A stretch of 64,000 nt of DNA, taken from contig CM043956.1 of assembly GCA_014529385.2 (NCBI GenBank), positions 65,106,620 through 65,170,619 of the forward strand. Direction: 5' to 3'. This stretch comes from Adiantum capillus-veneris (Eukaryota; Streptophyta; Polypodiopsida; Polypodiales; Pteridaceae). The stretch's first letter is position 1, and the number at the start of each line of letters is the position of its first letter. The notes beneath the pieces are model-generated. The model searched no databases. It was not told the DNA's origin and worked only from the letters and a program-made list of their open reading frames with translations. Positions 42,027 to 54,179 of this stretch are shown here, piece by piece. The position numbers and the translations under genes were made by a program.

Positions 42027-45000
42027 TCAGTGTAGCCTGTCTCTCATCTTGAGAAGAGACTCATATCTTGCATGTTGAGCCAATAGCGCTGGGCCGAATA
42101 TGTCAGTGCTGATTGTGAAGAAGCCGGTATAGAAGGATTCTTCAAAGGCCTGGAGGTGATAAGATGGTAAAAACATGATCCTTTGATACAATGCATGTAT
42201 CACCTCATGGGATGGCTGACCAGACAGATCGTATGTGCATCTTAGTATGTATCTTGAAAGAAGAAGATACTGTCTGTCGCCTGACCTGGTTTGAATGTTT
42301 TGAAGACTGCCAAAAGTGTTTTGCATATCTTTTTCATCATGATGCAAGATAGGTCAGGCGAGCCAGTGAACAATTTGATGGCGCCCGTTAGGGTTTTCAC
42401 CATGTATTGTTCACTTATTCTCTCGCCCGCCTTCAAGCCTGGCAGTTTCGGGTAATTTAGCCAAGTGGGTTGGCTTCTTTGTAATAGCTCATGGGCCTTC
42501 CACGTCCTCATCCTTGGTAGAGGGCAGAAACTGAGGTTATCTCTGATGGCTTTAGGTGCCTCTACCAGAGGGATTAGATACTGTGGATACTTTGTTAGCC
42601 ATGCCTTTCTCCACCTGGGTTGAGAGTCGACTATCAAATTTACCCCTTCAAGCTTGGAGATGTCTGCTTTATATAGTGGCATTGTTGGCTCCTCTCTGAT
42701 TCACTTGTTGATTGTGGCAGCTTCATATTTCAGCAGAGGATATGGGAGAGAGGACTGTAGCCATTCACGCCGAAGGTTGCTGGCATCTATCTTCTGAATA
42801 GTCATTGATTTAAAGACCCTCTGCTCCCATTCCAAGGCTTCTTTTGCTGTGTCTTTGACTGCTGCTTCTATTGCCTTTTGCAGTTTCTCTTCTTCTTCTT
42901 GTGTCAGATCTTGTGGCTCTTGAGAGGGTCCTACAAGGATTTCCTCTTGCATGGTGGTGTCCACAGGATCCGCCACATTCTCTATGTCTATTCCCTCCAT
43001 GGCTGCTGGCCCAGTGCTAAACTGCTCTTCTGTTTTCTGCCGGCCTCTCAACTCTTCTATTTGCTTCTGAAATGTCTTCTTTTCTGCTTCAGCTTGCTCT
43101 CCCATGTTTACAAGGAGGTCGTTTACATCCGCATTTATCTTTTCCGCCTCCTCGAGCTTTCTCTTGATGGTTTCTAGCTCATTGTGCATTGCTTTGTGCT
43201 CTTATTCCATGCGGGTTTGCATGACCATTGACCCCTCGGCCATCATTAGCCTCTGCTTTTTCTCTAAGGTTAACTCCTTCTGGAGCTCTTTCATTTGTTC
43301 TTCATAAAGCTCGGTCTCTGAAGTGGTGTGAGTTGAGCTAGCAGCTCTGACTCTGGCAGGAGATGCCCGTAGCCGTTGAATGGTTTGATCTTTGACTTTA
43401 ATCTGGTCTTTTAGCTCAATGACCTCATCCTGGCTAGCTTCCTGCTCTATCTCTGCCTTCTCTTTGACATTCCTCAGGGCTTCCACTTCCTTGGATTCTT
43501 CAGCAAGTTGTAGGGTTAGGTTGTCCCTTTCCCTCTCTGCATCTGTCAATGACTTGTTGAGTTTTCTGTATTCTTCTTCAACTCTTTGAAGTCCTTGATC
43601 TGTTGCCTGATTTCCTCGTTCCATCTCTTGGCCAGATTGGCTTACAGCTCTGCTTGCTTCTCTATATGCCCTTGGCTTTGTTTTTGTAGAGTGTCTACTT
43701 CGGATTTGATAAAAACTTCATTGGCTTTGAGATTGTCAATCTCACTTTCTGTGGCCAATGATTTTTCCCTGAGCTCGGTTAGCTTGTGCATCACCACGTC
43801 CCAGTCATTGGTAGGTGGCTGTAGGTCCACTGTATCAGTGGCCATCTATTTTAGTTCCACTAACCGCAGGCTCGGATTTTGTTCCTTGGGCCTTGTGCTT
43901 GGCAGCTCAAATGCCATAGTGGCTGCCTCTTCTCTTGAATACCCAGCCGCTAGTAGATTAAGGAATGTTTTGAAATTCCTTTCTTCTGAATCTACCTTTT
44001 CCTCTTTCTGTTCATCATCAGGATTTCTGCTCTTTCTCTTGGCTCTTTTCTTGCTTAGAATCTTTGTGTTCCTCCTCCTTTTGTTGGGTTTGAGGTGGGC
44101 TAAGAGGAGGTGGTGATGGCTGTGGACTAGACTCCGTGCTTGATGGTGGAGTTGCCGGATTTTTCTTGAAGTCCCTGTCCGCCTTTGTCTCTCTCTCTCT
44201 CTCTTGTCCTTCCTGGTCTTCTAGCAGTTGTCGTCGTACTTCATCCACTTCTGCTTCTGTAAATGGTACATTTGGGATATTTTGTGTTGTAGCATCCAAA
44301 ATATCAAATATCTTGATGTAATCTTCAAATCTATCTCTGTGCACCCTTTGGGATGATCCCGACATTGCTTCTAGTGAGGGCTTCCACAGCTCGCTCAAAT
44401 CTCCCTTGAGGGCTCTTTCGGCTCTGAAGCTTTCCATTAATCTTTCAAGCCGTGCCGCTTTCTGAGATTTGGTTTCCTTGACCGGCACTTGTATAATTTC
44501 TTTCTTTCCTTTCTTCAACTCTGGCTGCTACTCTTGCATGGTCTCTAACCGGCGCTTCAACCTTGTGGCTACTCTGGGTGCTTTGGGTTGTTCTTCCTCT
44601 TTATCTTCTTTGAGCCTTAGCCAGTCATTCTGTGATGGAGGGTCATGCTAGTTTCCTTTGGCGTGCAATGCTCCATAAACCACTTTTGTTATGAATTCAC
44701 CTGGCACAATGTAGGTGATATTTTTGTTGCCCATCTTTACCAGGTTGTCATGGATATAAGCCGCATAATTGATCGCCTTCGGCTTGCTCTTCTGCATTTC
44801 CCAGGTGAAGGTGGTAGCAATTGCTCCAGGCGGCATTCTGTACTTCTGTGGCCGCTTTGTAGACATATGGAAATACTGGGTGTAGAGCTAGCTCATGACA
44901 ACCACTTTAGGGTTTGCAATGTCTTCAAAAGTGTAGTTGTTCTTCTTTTCTGAGTACACCTTTACTTCATCTCGGCGCTTTGTCACACTATCCCCTTTGT

Positions 45001-45438
45001 TGGAAATGTCTAGTGCTGATGCCACCACTCTTTCTGTGATTGCATTCATAGTGCCTGGCTTGCCCTGCAGATCATGACTCTGGTAACTCCATCTTCTTTG
45101 ATCGTGGTTACAAATTCCCACACTCGTTTTATGTCAATTCCTGCTGGCAGTGCTTCAAAATAGTTATGGAGATCTATCTTCTCCAAGTACTCTCCCATCT
45201 TGCTTCTGACAAACTCATCAAGCTCCCGAGGTAGCATGGGTAGCTCTATTGCATTTCCTTCAGGATCCTTGAACACACCTTGGTAGATCTTCAAGTCATT
45301 TGACTCTAGAAAATCCTCCTGAATCCACGTGCTAGTTGGCTTCAGAGTTCCTTCTGGGATGACAAATGGCTCCACTTCTTCTAGATAGTCTTTTATTGTC
45401 ATCCTCTTCTTCTTTGTCGGTGATTTTGTGGCTGCCAT
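42027..45438 (-). pseudogene. Element B ORF2, minus-strand copy (broken)
   Basis: The ATG at 45438 starts MAATKSPTKKKRMTIKDYLE, homologous to the B-forward ORF2 throughout. Open pieces are 45438-45046, 45121-44888, 44866-44648, 44518-44018, 43845-43642, 43624-43202, 43189-42701, 42682-42242 and 42347-42027. Single stops or frameshifts separate them. The domain order is the same: basic start, globular N-terminal domain, Pro-rich hinge (SPQPSPPPLSPP), long coiled coil (VEEEYRKLNKSLTDAERERD and on) and C-terminal domain ending near SLLKMRDRLH. It lacks the 14-bp and 230-bp duplications of the forward copy, so it shows the ancestral layout. The function is unknown. Confidence 0.7.
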
Positions 45439-45605
45439 AGATCCTGTTGCACTCAGTAGTCCGAAGTTAACGTTTTTCTCATATCAGCTCTGAGAAACTG
45501 AGTTCTAACTATCCAAATGACTTGAAAATTGAAAAGAAAACTTAAAAGGAACTTGGGAAACCCTGCATGTGCTCACAGTATCATTCTGGCCAAAATTTAT
45601 CATTT

Positions 45606-46482
45606 AGACATCCTACGCGTAGGATGTCTTTTTCATTAGTTTTTGGTGAAACTTGGCATGCTGGTGGCCCTTGACCTGTGCAACATGGCTATGTGATTGG
45701 AATTGGGTTTGGGCATCAAAAAGTGCATATCTGGGCAGATTCAGGATTTAGGCTCACACTTTGGGAAAGATGACCTCCATAGGTGTAAATGATATTCAAA
45801 TGGGTTGAAATTTGATATATGAGCTTCTTGCACCATGGTAATGGCTCCCATGAAGTCATTTTTTGCAGAGAAGTCCAAATCATGCTGGAGACATCCTATG
45901 CGTAGGATGTCTATTTCATCAAAATAGATTGAGATTTGTTATGTGGGTAGCTCTTGGCATGTGGAACATGGCCCTGCTCTTGGATTTTGATTTGGATAAG
46001 AATTGGTGTTGGTAAGACCATGTGTAGTGTTTTTGAGCTCAAAAAGTCCATCTTGGAGGTGTTGGGGGCCAAATGTGATGGGAATGACTTGAAACTTGAT
46101 ATATGAGCTCTTGAAGGTGTTATAGAGATATCTGGAATTCAAAACTATCATCTGGGGGTGAAAAATGTCAATTAGACAGCCTACGCGTAGGATGTCTATT
46201 CCATCATTTTTCACTTATGACCACACAGATAGCTTGGCAATGTGCTCATGAGTGTATTGTGAAAGTTTCATGTGATTTGGACAAGTTTTCGTAGGTTTAT
46301 GGCCCATTATTGCCTCTATGCTTTGACTTTGCGGTTTTTGGTGCACATGAGGTCAATTTTTGTCCAAATGTGATGAAACTTGGTGGAGAGCTTGTACAGA
46401 CTATTTAGAAACTTTGTGTGATGAGAGATGTTGGGGTTGGTGCCCAGAAATGGCCTTGAGACATCCTACGCGTAGGATGTCT
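45606..46482. repeat. Palindrome-centred tandem array between gag and ORF2 (B-minus)
   Basis: Copies of the 24-bp palindrome start at 45606, 45889, 46174 and 46459, with spacings of 283, 285 and 285 bp. Those at 45606 and 46459 are perfect; the others have one change. The array is the counterpart of 19418-20296. Confidence 0.9.
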
Positions 46483-47018
46483 CCTGATGAAAATTATATT
46501 GGAAGAGTTACTGGCCCCCCAGAGTCCCTTTTAAGCATTATTTCAACAAAAAAGTCAAATTGATAGAAGAAAACTCCCTGTGTAGATTTCAGAGCCTCCG
46601 AGCCGTTTTTTGACTTTTGGAGTGCTTTTTGGTGATGAAATTTCTAGATATTGGTCTCCATAGCTTCGTGATCCCTTGGGGATCCTTGCCATATGGTTTT
46701 TGTCGACTTTGGCTTCACCGGAGCTCCATTTGGTAATTTGTCGCTCTGGAAGCACCCGTGGTTGTGTTTTCATGTTGTCGATGACTTGTGGTGGTCTACC
46801 ACCATAGGAATTGGTTGTTGATGGTCTAAGAAATCCGCTCGGGTGGCAAACGGACATGCGGTTTGGCCGCGAGAGCTATTTGACGCTTTGTGTGTCTGAT
46901 ATTGTTTCTGAAGTTTAGTGCCGCTTCGGATCATTGTATGGCCATGTGGGCTATATAGACTTGTCAAGCATGTCGAGATGCTCCTATCCATTAGTTTTGG
47001 TATCATTTGGGTACCTTT

Positions 47019-50000
47019 TCACTGATTTCCCATTTGGTGGCTGTTAGCTTTGTTGGCATCACGGATTTGCTTCCACAGGTCATCTACACCGTTACAATCC
47101 TTACCCGTTTCTTTCAATGTTTTAGGCTGGAACCTCTCACTTGCTTCATCTGTTGTGTTTGGCACTATGATAGGATCTCCCCTAGACTCAGAGGCATTCG
47201 TGAGTCTTTTCTTCGTTTCTACTTCTTTCTCTAAAGTTGGTTTGATAGGGGTTGGAGCTCGTACTTCATGCCAACTTGCAGGTTTACCAAGCGGGTTTTC
47301 TATCAGGGATTGAGTTGTTTCAATCATCTTTCGACACATTTCCAACCTCTGTTTCTCTATCTTAGCATATGGATAAGTCATCCATCTTTGCTCTTGGGTT
47401 TGGTTATTTTTGAGCCTGGCTTTGTAAGCTTTCAAAAGTGCATCTAACTGCTAATTTACCTTTTCTGCCAATGCTGATCCTCCTGATCATGCACTTTTGG
47501 GTTCTGCTATTTCCTTGGGTGCTATGGTTGCCGTTGTGTGTGAGCTTAGACTAGCTAGATCTTCTAACCGCTCTAATCTATCCTTTGTGTGTTTTAACTC
47601 CTCGGATAGAGACGTTTGCTCTCGTTCTCTCCTAGCTTTCATACGCGTCTTTCTAGCTTTCCAAGTGCTTCTCTGATGTTTCGTTTCTGAACTTGGGGCA
47701 TCGGTTTTTGGCTCTTCAATTATGGGTTCGTTCGTCATTCTTTGAGCTTGGGCTCGTGTCACTGCCTGAATAGATATTATTGTCTCGTTTTCTGACCCTC
47801 CACTAGAAGGCACTGCTTCTAGCATATTCAAGGTAGTTTTTGCTCCTTTGCTCGGGTTCTTAGGGCAATCAGGAATCAAATGGGTAACTCCACACTCGGT
47901 GCAATATGCTTGACTCTAATGATTTCATCATGAGGACAGTCTCTTAGCCAATGGTCTCCACCACACTTGTAGCAGGGTCCCTTAGGCTGTTGAGGTGCTC
48001 CTTGAGCTCCTCTTTGTTGGTATGCATGTTGCTGCCCGCCCATGCCTCCGTTGGCTATGAACAACAATGTCCGTTCATCCAAGCTATATCTTCCGTCTCC
48101 TGCTGCCTGTGTAGCTGTTGGTGGTCCTGTACTTCCTATCATGCTCCATGATTCTGGCGTTGGGGGTTCTTCTGGTGGATAATAGACAGTATTTGTAGCA
48201 TATCCGTTGGGATCTTTGTAATATTCATGCATAGACACCAAAGCTTTCTCTTCTGGTTTGGTTACTGTTGGTGTGTATCTTATGTCGACTGGTCATAATC
48301 CTGGTAGGGGTGGTTGTTTCCCCAACACTGGTTGTGGTCTTTCTACACCTGCAGGTCCTGGTAGGTTGCCTGCTTGATATCTAGGCATCGTTGGAAGTTG
48401 AGGAGATGCTACCTGAGCTTGGGGAGCATAAGGTTGTTCTCTCACATACCCCTTGTTATAATAACATTCTTCCGTCCCATGGTTTGTCCATTTTTGTTCA
48501 ATAGCACACCACTTGGGCTATTTAGCCTGATGTTTCACGTACAGGTTAATCTTTTTTAGCACTTCCTCTACAAGTTGCTCCTGACTTACAGCTACTTCTC
48601 CTTTCGGAGTTGTCTTAGAGGACTTGCTTCCACTTTATTGTGAGGATGAATTGTCGTCAAGATCCTTGAATTTGCCTTCTTTGTAGACAATGCAATTGTC
48701 TACAAGGTAAAGAGATTCCTTAGTTAACTCATTTAACGTCGTGCTCCTCTTCATATGTATGTCCTTCTGGAGATCTGCATTCTTCAGTCCTTGAATAAAT
48801 ATAAGCGTAAGTCTGGAATGAGTTGGCAGTTCTTCCACAGGACAGAACTTAACATATCTTTTTAGCCGTAGAGCTGCCTTTCGCACAGATTCCCCATCTT
48901 TCTATTTGAATTTATGGATTTGTGAGACTGTATTATGAGCTATTCCCCTTTGTGAGAATTCCTCAATAAACTCGTCAAACACCTCCTCCATAGATTCAAA
49001 GTCTCTTCGCTCCACAGAGTCAAACCAAGTAGCAGCATCATCCTCTAGTGTTAGTCCAAACCCTGCAAATTGGGTAGGGAAGTCTAACACCTCTTCAACT
49101 CTAATTACACGCACAAAGGCTGCTACATGATCCTTAGGATCTCTGTTTCCTGTGTATTTCTTGTTTACCCATTTTTGCACTTGAGAAGGTCTAATTCTAT
49201 GATGGTCTAGAAATGTCATCATTGGATCTCCTCGTCCTAATTGATATATCTCCTCTGGCCTTTGGTAGTGGGCAGGTTCCTCTCCCAATGGTGCTCCTAA
49301 GCCATAATTTCTTATGGTTCTTGCAAGAGATGGTTCATCTCTTCGAACTCGCTCTATGGGTGGTCTTCTAGGCTCTGAGTTTTTGGCTTACTCTCGCCCT
49401 GATACCTTGAATAGAGTGGTGGTTCTTGTAAATCCCTTAGCCCTCGTGTGGCTTGATAACCATCTCGGTTTAGGTCCTGTTCTAATGTTGCACTCTATTG
49501 AATCCATGTCTGCAATGATGGTTGGGTTACTGGCTGGTTCTGGTAGTTGAACATCTGTTGTCGGGTAGAATGTGAGGTCGTGTCATAATCTTCTGAAAAG
49601 AGATTTGTGGATTTGCTAGGGGTGTAGGTGGCTCTTGGCACTTCTTCTAGGGCATATGTTGATGCTCCTGGAACTGTTGCCTTTCCTACCTCCTCTGGGA
49701 GAATACATGTGTATTCTCGCCCGTACCTGTCAACAAAAACGATATCCCTCCCCATAGCCATTTCATAAGAGAATAAGTAAAGAACCTTGTCTTTGCTTAA
49801 TTTGTTTGGATAGGGTTCTTTGCAACGAAAGTAAGAGACTATTCCCTCGCTCTCATGCTTGTAAATCCCCACATTCTCATTATAGGTCAAGGTGGTACCA
49901 AACGTACTGTACGTGGCGTATATGTACGTACTGTACGTTGTTCCATACAGGAAAATTTTTCACGTACGTAAAAATACGTACTTTTGTAAAAAAACCGCAA

Positions 50001-50858
50001 AGTACTAAATTTTCTAGGACATTTCCAATAAAAAACAAGAGAGAAGCCAACAACTTATAGAGACATTCAAAGACATGTTTTACAAGACAACCATGTACTG
50101 TGTAACTATTGCAAGAGATTTGGATTTTTATTTTAAATCAGCACTGTACGGGCTTCCCACACCCAAAAAGAAAAAAGACGTACGGATCGTTCCGTACGGT
50201 ATTGATCCGTACATAATGTCCGTACGGAACGGAACGGATCAGTACGTACGTTTTGATCCAACCTTGTTATAGGTTGAGACCCTGGTTGTTTTCTTATCAT
50301 ACATAAAAAGTGCTCCAGGTTGATCAATGTTTGGAGGTGGTTCTTGAGTTTCTGAAACCATTTTTCCTTTGGCCACGTTATCTCCATATCTATTGTAATC
50401 CTCAGGGTTACTGACTATCAGATAGTGGTTCCCCTTTTCGTCTCGGAATCTATCTCCATCATCATAGACTCAAATTATCTCCAATCTCTGAGCAGGCCTT
50501 TCTTCAATACAAATACACTTGCATCCTCGAAGTCAGAATAAACTAGGGCTCCCCTCGAGTTTGTTCCTTCTAAGAAGATCGTAGTGAACTTGGAATCTTT
50601 CAAAGGATTTAGGGAGGTGCTTCCTCCTGGCATTGGTCCGTCATAGGTGAAACCTCCTGGCTGTTGACTACCCATCATGAAGAAGGATTTGTTTGATGAA
50701 GTGTCAGTATCACTACCCTCCCCAATAATCGGTGCTAGTGGATCTAGCCTTGCCTGGGTTACACTCTCCTCGGTGGACACTAAGCTACCTTGATCACCTG
50801 CCACCTTTTGGTCTCTAAAAATGTATCTTCCTGATCTTAAATTCATCAAACATAGCAA
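47019..50858 (-). pseudogene. Element B gag region with two short-spaced zinc knuckles
   Basis: The minus strand starts near MNLRSGRYIFRD (ATG about 50846; frame open from 50858). A retrotransposon gag domain follows at 49288-48635, interrupted by one TAG at about 48904: DHHRIRPSQVQKWVNKKYTG, AATWFDSVERRDFESMEEVF, then ESVRKAALRLKRYV. Two knuckles have CX2CX3HX4C spacing: CYKCGGDHWLRDC (47974-47936) and, after a frameshift, CTECGVTHLIPDC (47903-47865). The end (47435-47019) is charged, without a known domain. Gag would package RNA. Pol does not follow: the palindrome array and ORF2 come next. A MITE splits the N-terminal part. Confidence 0.75.
49888..50266. mobile_element. hAT-like MITE inserted in element B gag
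   Basis: The 379-bp element has terminal inverted repeats: CAAGGTGGTACCAAACGTAC at the left and CAAGGTTGGATCAAAACGTA at the right on the opposite strand. An 8-bp target duplication TTATAGGT flanks it (49880-49887 and 50267-50274). Eight bp is typical of hAT transposases. It has no transposase. Both subterminal parts are packed with GTACG/CGTAC motifs. Confidence 0.85.
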
Positions 50859-52660
50859 TGCAACTTACACAGATCCAACCACTCACTTGGCAAAGGATCA
50901 ATTTCCACACAACTTCTCGCTTTGTCGTTGAATATATCTGTACACAAGCGTTTAATTTCGGCAATTGAATCAAAGCATTTAACAGCTAGAGGTGGTTTTA
51001 GTAATGATTGGTATAACTGGAGAGCTAACCTCAACTACTACTGTATTTTATACACTTTTGATGTTCTGGATTAGGTCTACTAATCTGGAACTATACTTCC
51101 CTCGTATGTTGGTCAATTTACCTGAAAAGTCTGAATTCAGTCTTTGCTCCATCAAAAGGTCAAACAAGGTCCAAATTCACTTCTGAAAGAATTTCTGGAA
51201 CCCTCAAGTCAAATGGAACATCACTGTATGCCCTCAGTCAAATTTTCTCTTTCCTAAGCCCCAGTAGACATCCTACGCGTAGGATGTCTCCTGCTCTGTT
51301 TGCCTGGATTTTTGCACTATAGATTCCCCTTGATGTGCTGAGTCCACAACTGTTTTTACTTTTTGATTTGAACACCTATAAGCTGGTCAATGGATCAGAA
51401 ATATGATTCGACAGCCCGATGTTGGTGTGATGTTGGTCTGATCAGTCAAATCACCTCCAATTTGGACCAAAATTGACTAGGAGGCTTGCCTCAGGCTATA
51501 CAACACCCTGCTATGCCTACACTCGGTTTCTGGCTTCAATTTCATGCATTAGACATTCTACGCGTAGCATGTCTAACTGATCAAAATGGCTTCAAATGCA
51601 AAGAATAGACTCCTCTTAAGGTGCTGAACACTTTGGTATGCTCAATTCTGAGTTTGGAGTGCCAGATCACCCAAAACACATCCTACGCGTAGGATGTCTT
51701 TTTGGCCTGTTTGACCCCAGACTTGACCCACAACTTCCCCTTGATGTCAGCAACCCAATGCCATGCTTAGATTCTGGTTTGGATTTCAAAAGATCCCAAT
51801 TTTAGCTGTTCCAGTCCTTTTCAATAAAAAATGCTAAAGTCTGCTTAGAACCTAATTTTGTCACCCAATTGAGTTGGAACTTCTCTCAGTCACTCAATAA
51901 ATCATGCAGATCATGCCCATGTAGTCATCCTATGGTTTTGGTCTCAAAATAATGCCTTGGCACAATTTGGGTAGGATGTCTGGCAATTTCTGCCTATCTG
52001 GCCTTATCCTGTCAAGATATGGTCAAATTTCCACTTTCCAGGTGAAAATAGGGTAAAAACCTACCTTCTGAACACACTGGTCAACTCAAAATTTCCAAAT
52101 TTCCACCAGATTAGCCTGTAGACATCCTACACGTAGGATGTCTCCTGGCTTAAAATGTGATTTTTTTCTGACAGAAATGCTATTGATGCTCTGCAGCTCT
52201 ATCAGAAACACTCACAGCAACTTTTGAACTTCACTTCAGCTTTCAAACACTCTTTTGCATCTTTTACAACCTTGTGATGAACTTTACAGCAAGTATAACA
52301 TGCATGAAGTGCTCTAGATCATAAATCATGATGTCCTACTTACCCTACTCCTACTCATCATGTGAAATGGTGATAATGGTGTTTTGGTTGCCTTATGGCC
52401 TCTCCGGACTCTCAAGCTCTCCTTTCACTGCTTCTACCACTCCAACTCCTACTCACCAACTCAACTAATACCTAAAACTATCTCAGTCTACCTAAGTCTA
52501 CCTAAGTCGAAGGATGTAGGCCAGACACACGCTCCCTAGACTCCCTCTAAGACCTCGAGATTCCTCCACCTTTGATCCTATCTAAATGTAAAACGAGACT
52601 CTGGCAAGCCAAAGAATCCCTATCCTCAAGGACTAGTCTCGGTCACCTACCTAGGGTTTT
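50859..52660 (-). other. Untranslated leader of B-minus
   Basis: The region between PBS and gag contains the palindrome array but no coding sequence. It is an ordinary leader position for a plant LTR element, although long. Confidence 0.6.
51266..52143. repeat. Palindrome array in the 5' leader of B-minus
   Basis: Palindromes start at 51266, 51551, 51676 and 52120, with a half copy (GTAGGATGTCT) ending at 51981. 51266 to 51551 is 285 bp; 51676 to the start expected for the half copy (51958) is 282 bp. The shorter gaps (125 and 162 bp) suggest deletions. The array lies between the PBS and gag. Confidence 0.85.
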
Positions 52661-52680
52661 CGTCCCCGGCAGCGGCGCCA
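52661..52680 (-). promoter_or_regulatory. Primer binding site of B-minus (tRNA-Asp)
   Basis: On the minus strand TGGCGCCGCTGCCGGGGACG follows the LTR after one base. It matches the plant tRNA-Asp primer site (TGGCGCCGTTGCCGGGGATC) with few changes. Element A uses the same tRNA type. Confidence 0.9.
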
Positions 52681-52681
52681 A

Positions 52682-53612
52682 TGTTGGCGGATACGCCGCG
52701 ACGGACGTCAGCACAGCGAGAACTCACCTAACAAGATCTGTCAGCTAAGGACAAAGCTCAATCTGCAGGCACGTGGAAGCAAGCATAGGGTGTCAATCTA
52801 CACTCGACCGACTCTCGACTAATTCTTACAGAGGTCTCTACCCAATGTCTAAGCTACAATCTTCAGGAGTGCATAAGAAGAGGTTTCCTACAACGCTTTC
52901 TAGAGCCAAATACCCATCAAACGGTCTCGAAACGTCGTAGAACTTGAAGGAGACCCTACTAACACCAATAGGTCACTCTCCCTAAGGTCCATGAACCAAA
53001 ATCCCAACCCAAAACACCTGATGAAAAATCACCTAGGATGTCTGGCCGAAATTTGCAGATCATCGTTTCCAAAAGCTAAAGTGCCTAATGTGTAGCTCTA
53101 CTCATTGCGAACGCGTGGATATGCTACAATGCAAAAATGGACAACGTATGCTCACCGAATCACCACATGAAGCTCGTAGGTCGAGCTTGCAAAACCGGAC
53201 CGTACGCCCGCAATGTAGGTATCGGTGCGTAGCTCTCATCAGGGGCAACACACTGCACTTCTCCGCACTCGATTCCGACCACCGGTGCTCGCGTAGCGTC
53301 AAGATGAAACTCTCCCTCTCTCTCGTACACAGTACGCTCACTCACAGACAATACTCTCTTTTTTTAAAATGACAAAAGGTTTTTCATTAAGGTCAAAAAG
53401 TGGTATAAATACCTTACAATCTCAAACCCTAATGTTCCAATTTTAACCATCTACTCAATCTAAATGTCAAAACTGGGATACAATCTGGAAACTTCTGTCA
53501 GCCCCAATATTTACAAAGGTGAAAAGTCGGGTTTTCTCAATAAATGAATAATTACAAAAAATAATAATCTGCTGAGCAGTCATTTTCTGTAGGGTGTGTC
53601 CAGCTTCTAACA
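52682..53612 (-). repeat. 5' LTR of B-minus (931 bp)
   Basis: Reads TGTTAGAAGC at 53612 to CCGCCAACA at 52682 on the minus strand. It has the same length as the B-forward LTR. The TATA-like stretch is near 53400, and the half palindrome (TAGGATGTCT on +) is at 53034-53043. Confidence 0.9.
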
Positions 53613-53918
53613 CTTACCTCGTCCTTGACAGAGTAGCTAGTGTGATAGAAAAAGCGTATACAATGATGGGTGTTGTATATCCATCGTACTAGTATGTCAT
53701 GCATACATATCAAAAAAATGAAAAGTCGGGTTTTCTCAATAAATGAATAATTACAAAAAATAATAATCTGCTGAGCAGTCATTTTCTGTAGGGTGTGTCC
53801 AGCTTCTAACACTTACCTCGTCCTTGACAGAGTAGCTAGTGTGATAGAAAAAGTGTATACAATGATGGGTGTTGTATATCCATCGTACTAGTATGTCATG
53901 CATACATATCAAAAAAAT
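53521..53918. repeat. 199-bp tandem duplication spanning the LTR edge
   Basis: Copies 53521-53719 and 53720-53918 are nearly identical; the one difference I noticed is AAGCG versus AAGTG. Each contains the last part of the LTR (from GAAAAGTCGG to TTCTAACA) plus about 107 bp of flanking DNA. The duplication happened after the element inserted. Two minus-strand frames encode the same peptide because of it and are not genes. Confidence 0.9.
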
Positions 53919-54179
53919 GGAATGATAAGCCCTTGGCTTCAATGACAGTCTCAACCATGTGAGCCGTTGGTATACGTGCCTTGCACAATTACAATGGCAT
54001 GGATACATCACAGTGTGCCATTGCGTAATCTATGAGCTTATAGCCACATAGTGCCAAAGAGTTGTGCCACTATCATTGATCTTAAGTCAATCGATAATAC
54101 CTTCGCACATAAGACAACCCGTACTTCACATGAAGTTGAGCAAAGCACTTTGCTTTGCACAACGGCTTCTTATGGAGTC
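53919..54179. other. No feature recognised
   Basis: Flanking DNA between the duplicated LTR edge and the dispersed repeat. AAGCACTTTGCTTTGCAC occurs at about 54136 and again at 54186, so the dispersed repeat may begin slightly earlier. Confidence 0.3.

Larger units (their letters stand above)
41638..53612 (-). mobile_element. Element B-minus: LTR element with gag and ORF2 but no pol
   Basis: Read on the minus strand, the order is: 5' LTR (53612-52682), tRNA-Asp PBS, palindrome array, gag with zinc knuckles, second palindrome array, ORF2, polypurine tract and a 3' LTR truncated at about 41638. No reverse transcriptase, RNase H or integrase motif was found in between. The element should therefore be non-autonomous. 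It is decayed by stops and frameshifts and carries a MITE insertion in gag. Confidence 0.85.

Noticed and set aside
43586-44116. 176-codon plus-strand frame in B-minus
   Set aside because: It is the antisense shadow of the minus-strand ORF2 coiled coil.
53552-54011. Two identical minus-strand peptides as a gene pair
   Set aside because: They arise from the 199-bp tandem duplication of LTR edge and flank, with no independent support.
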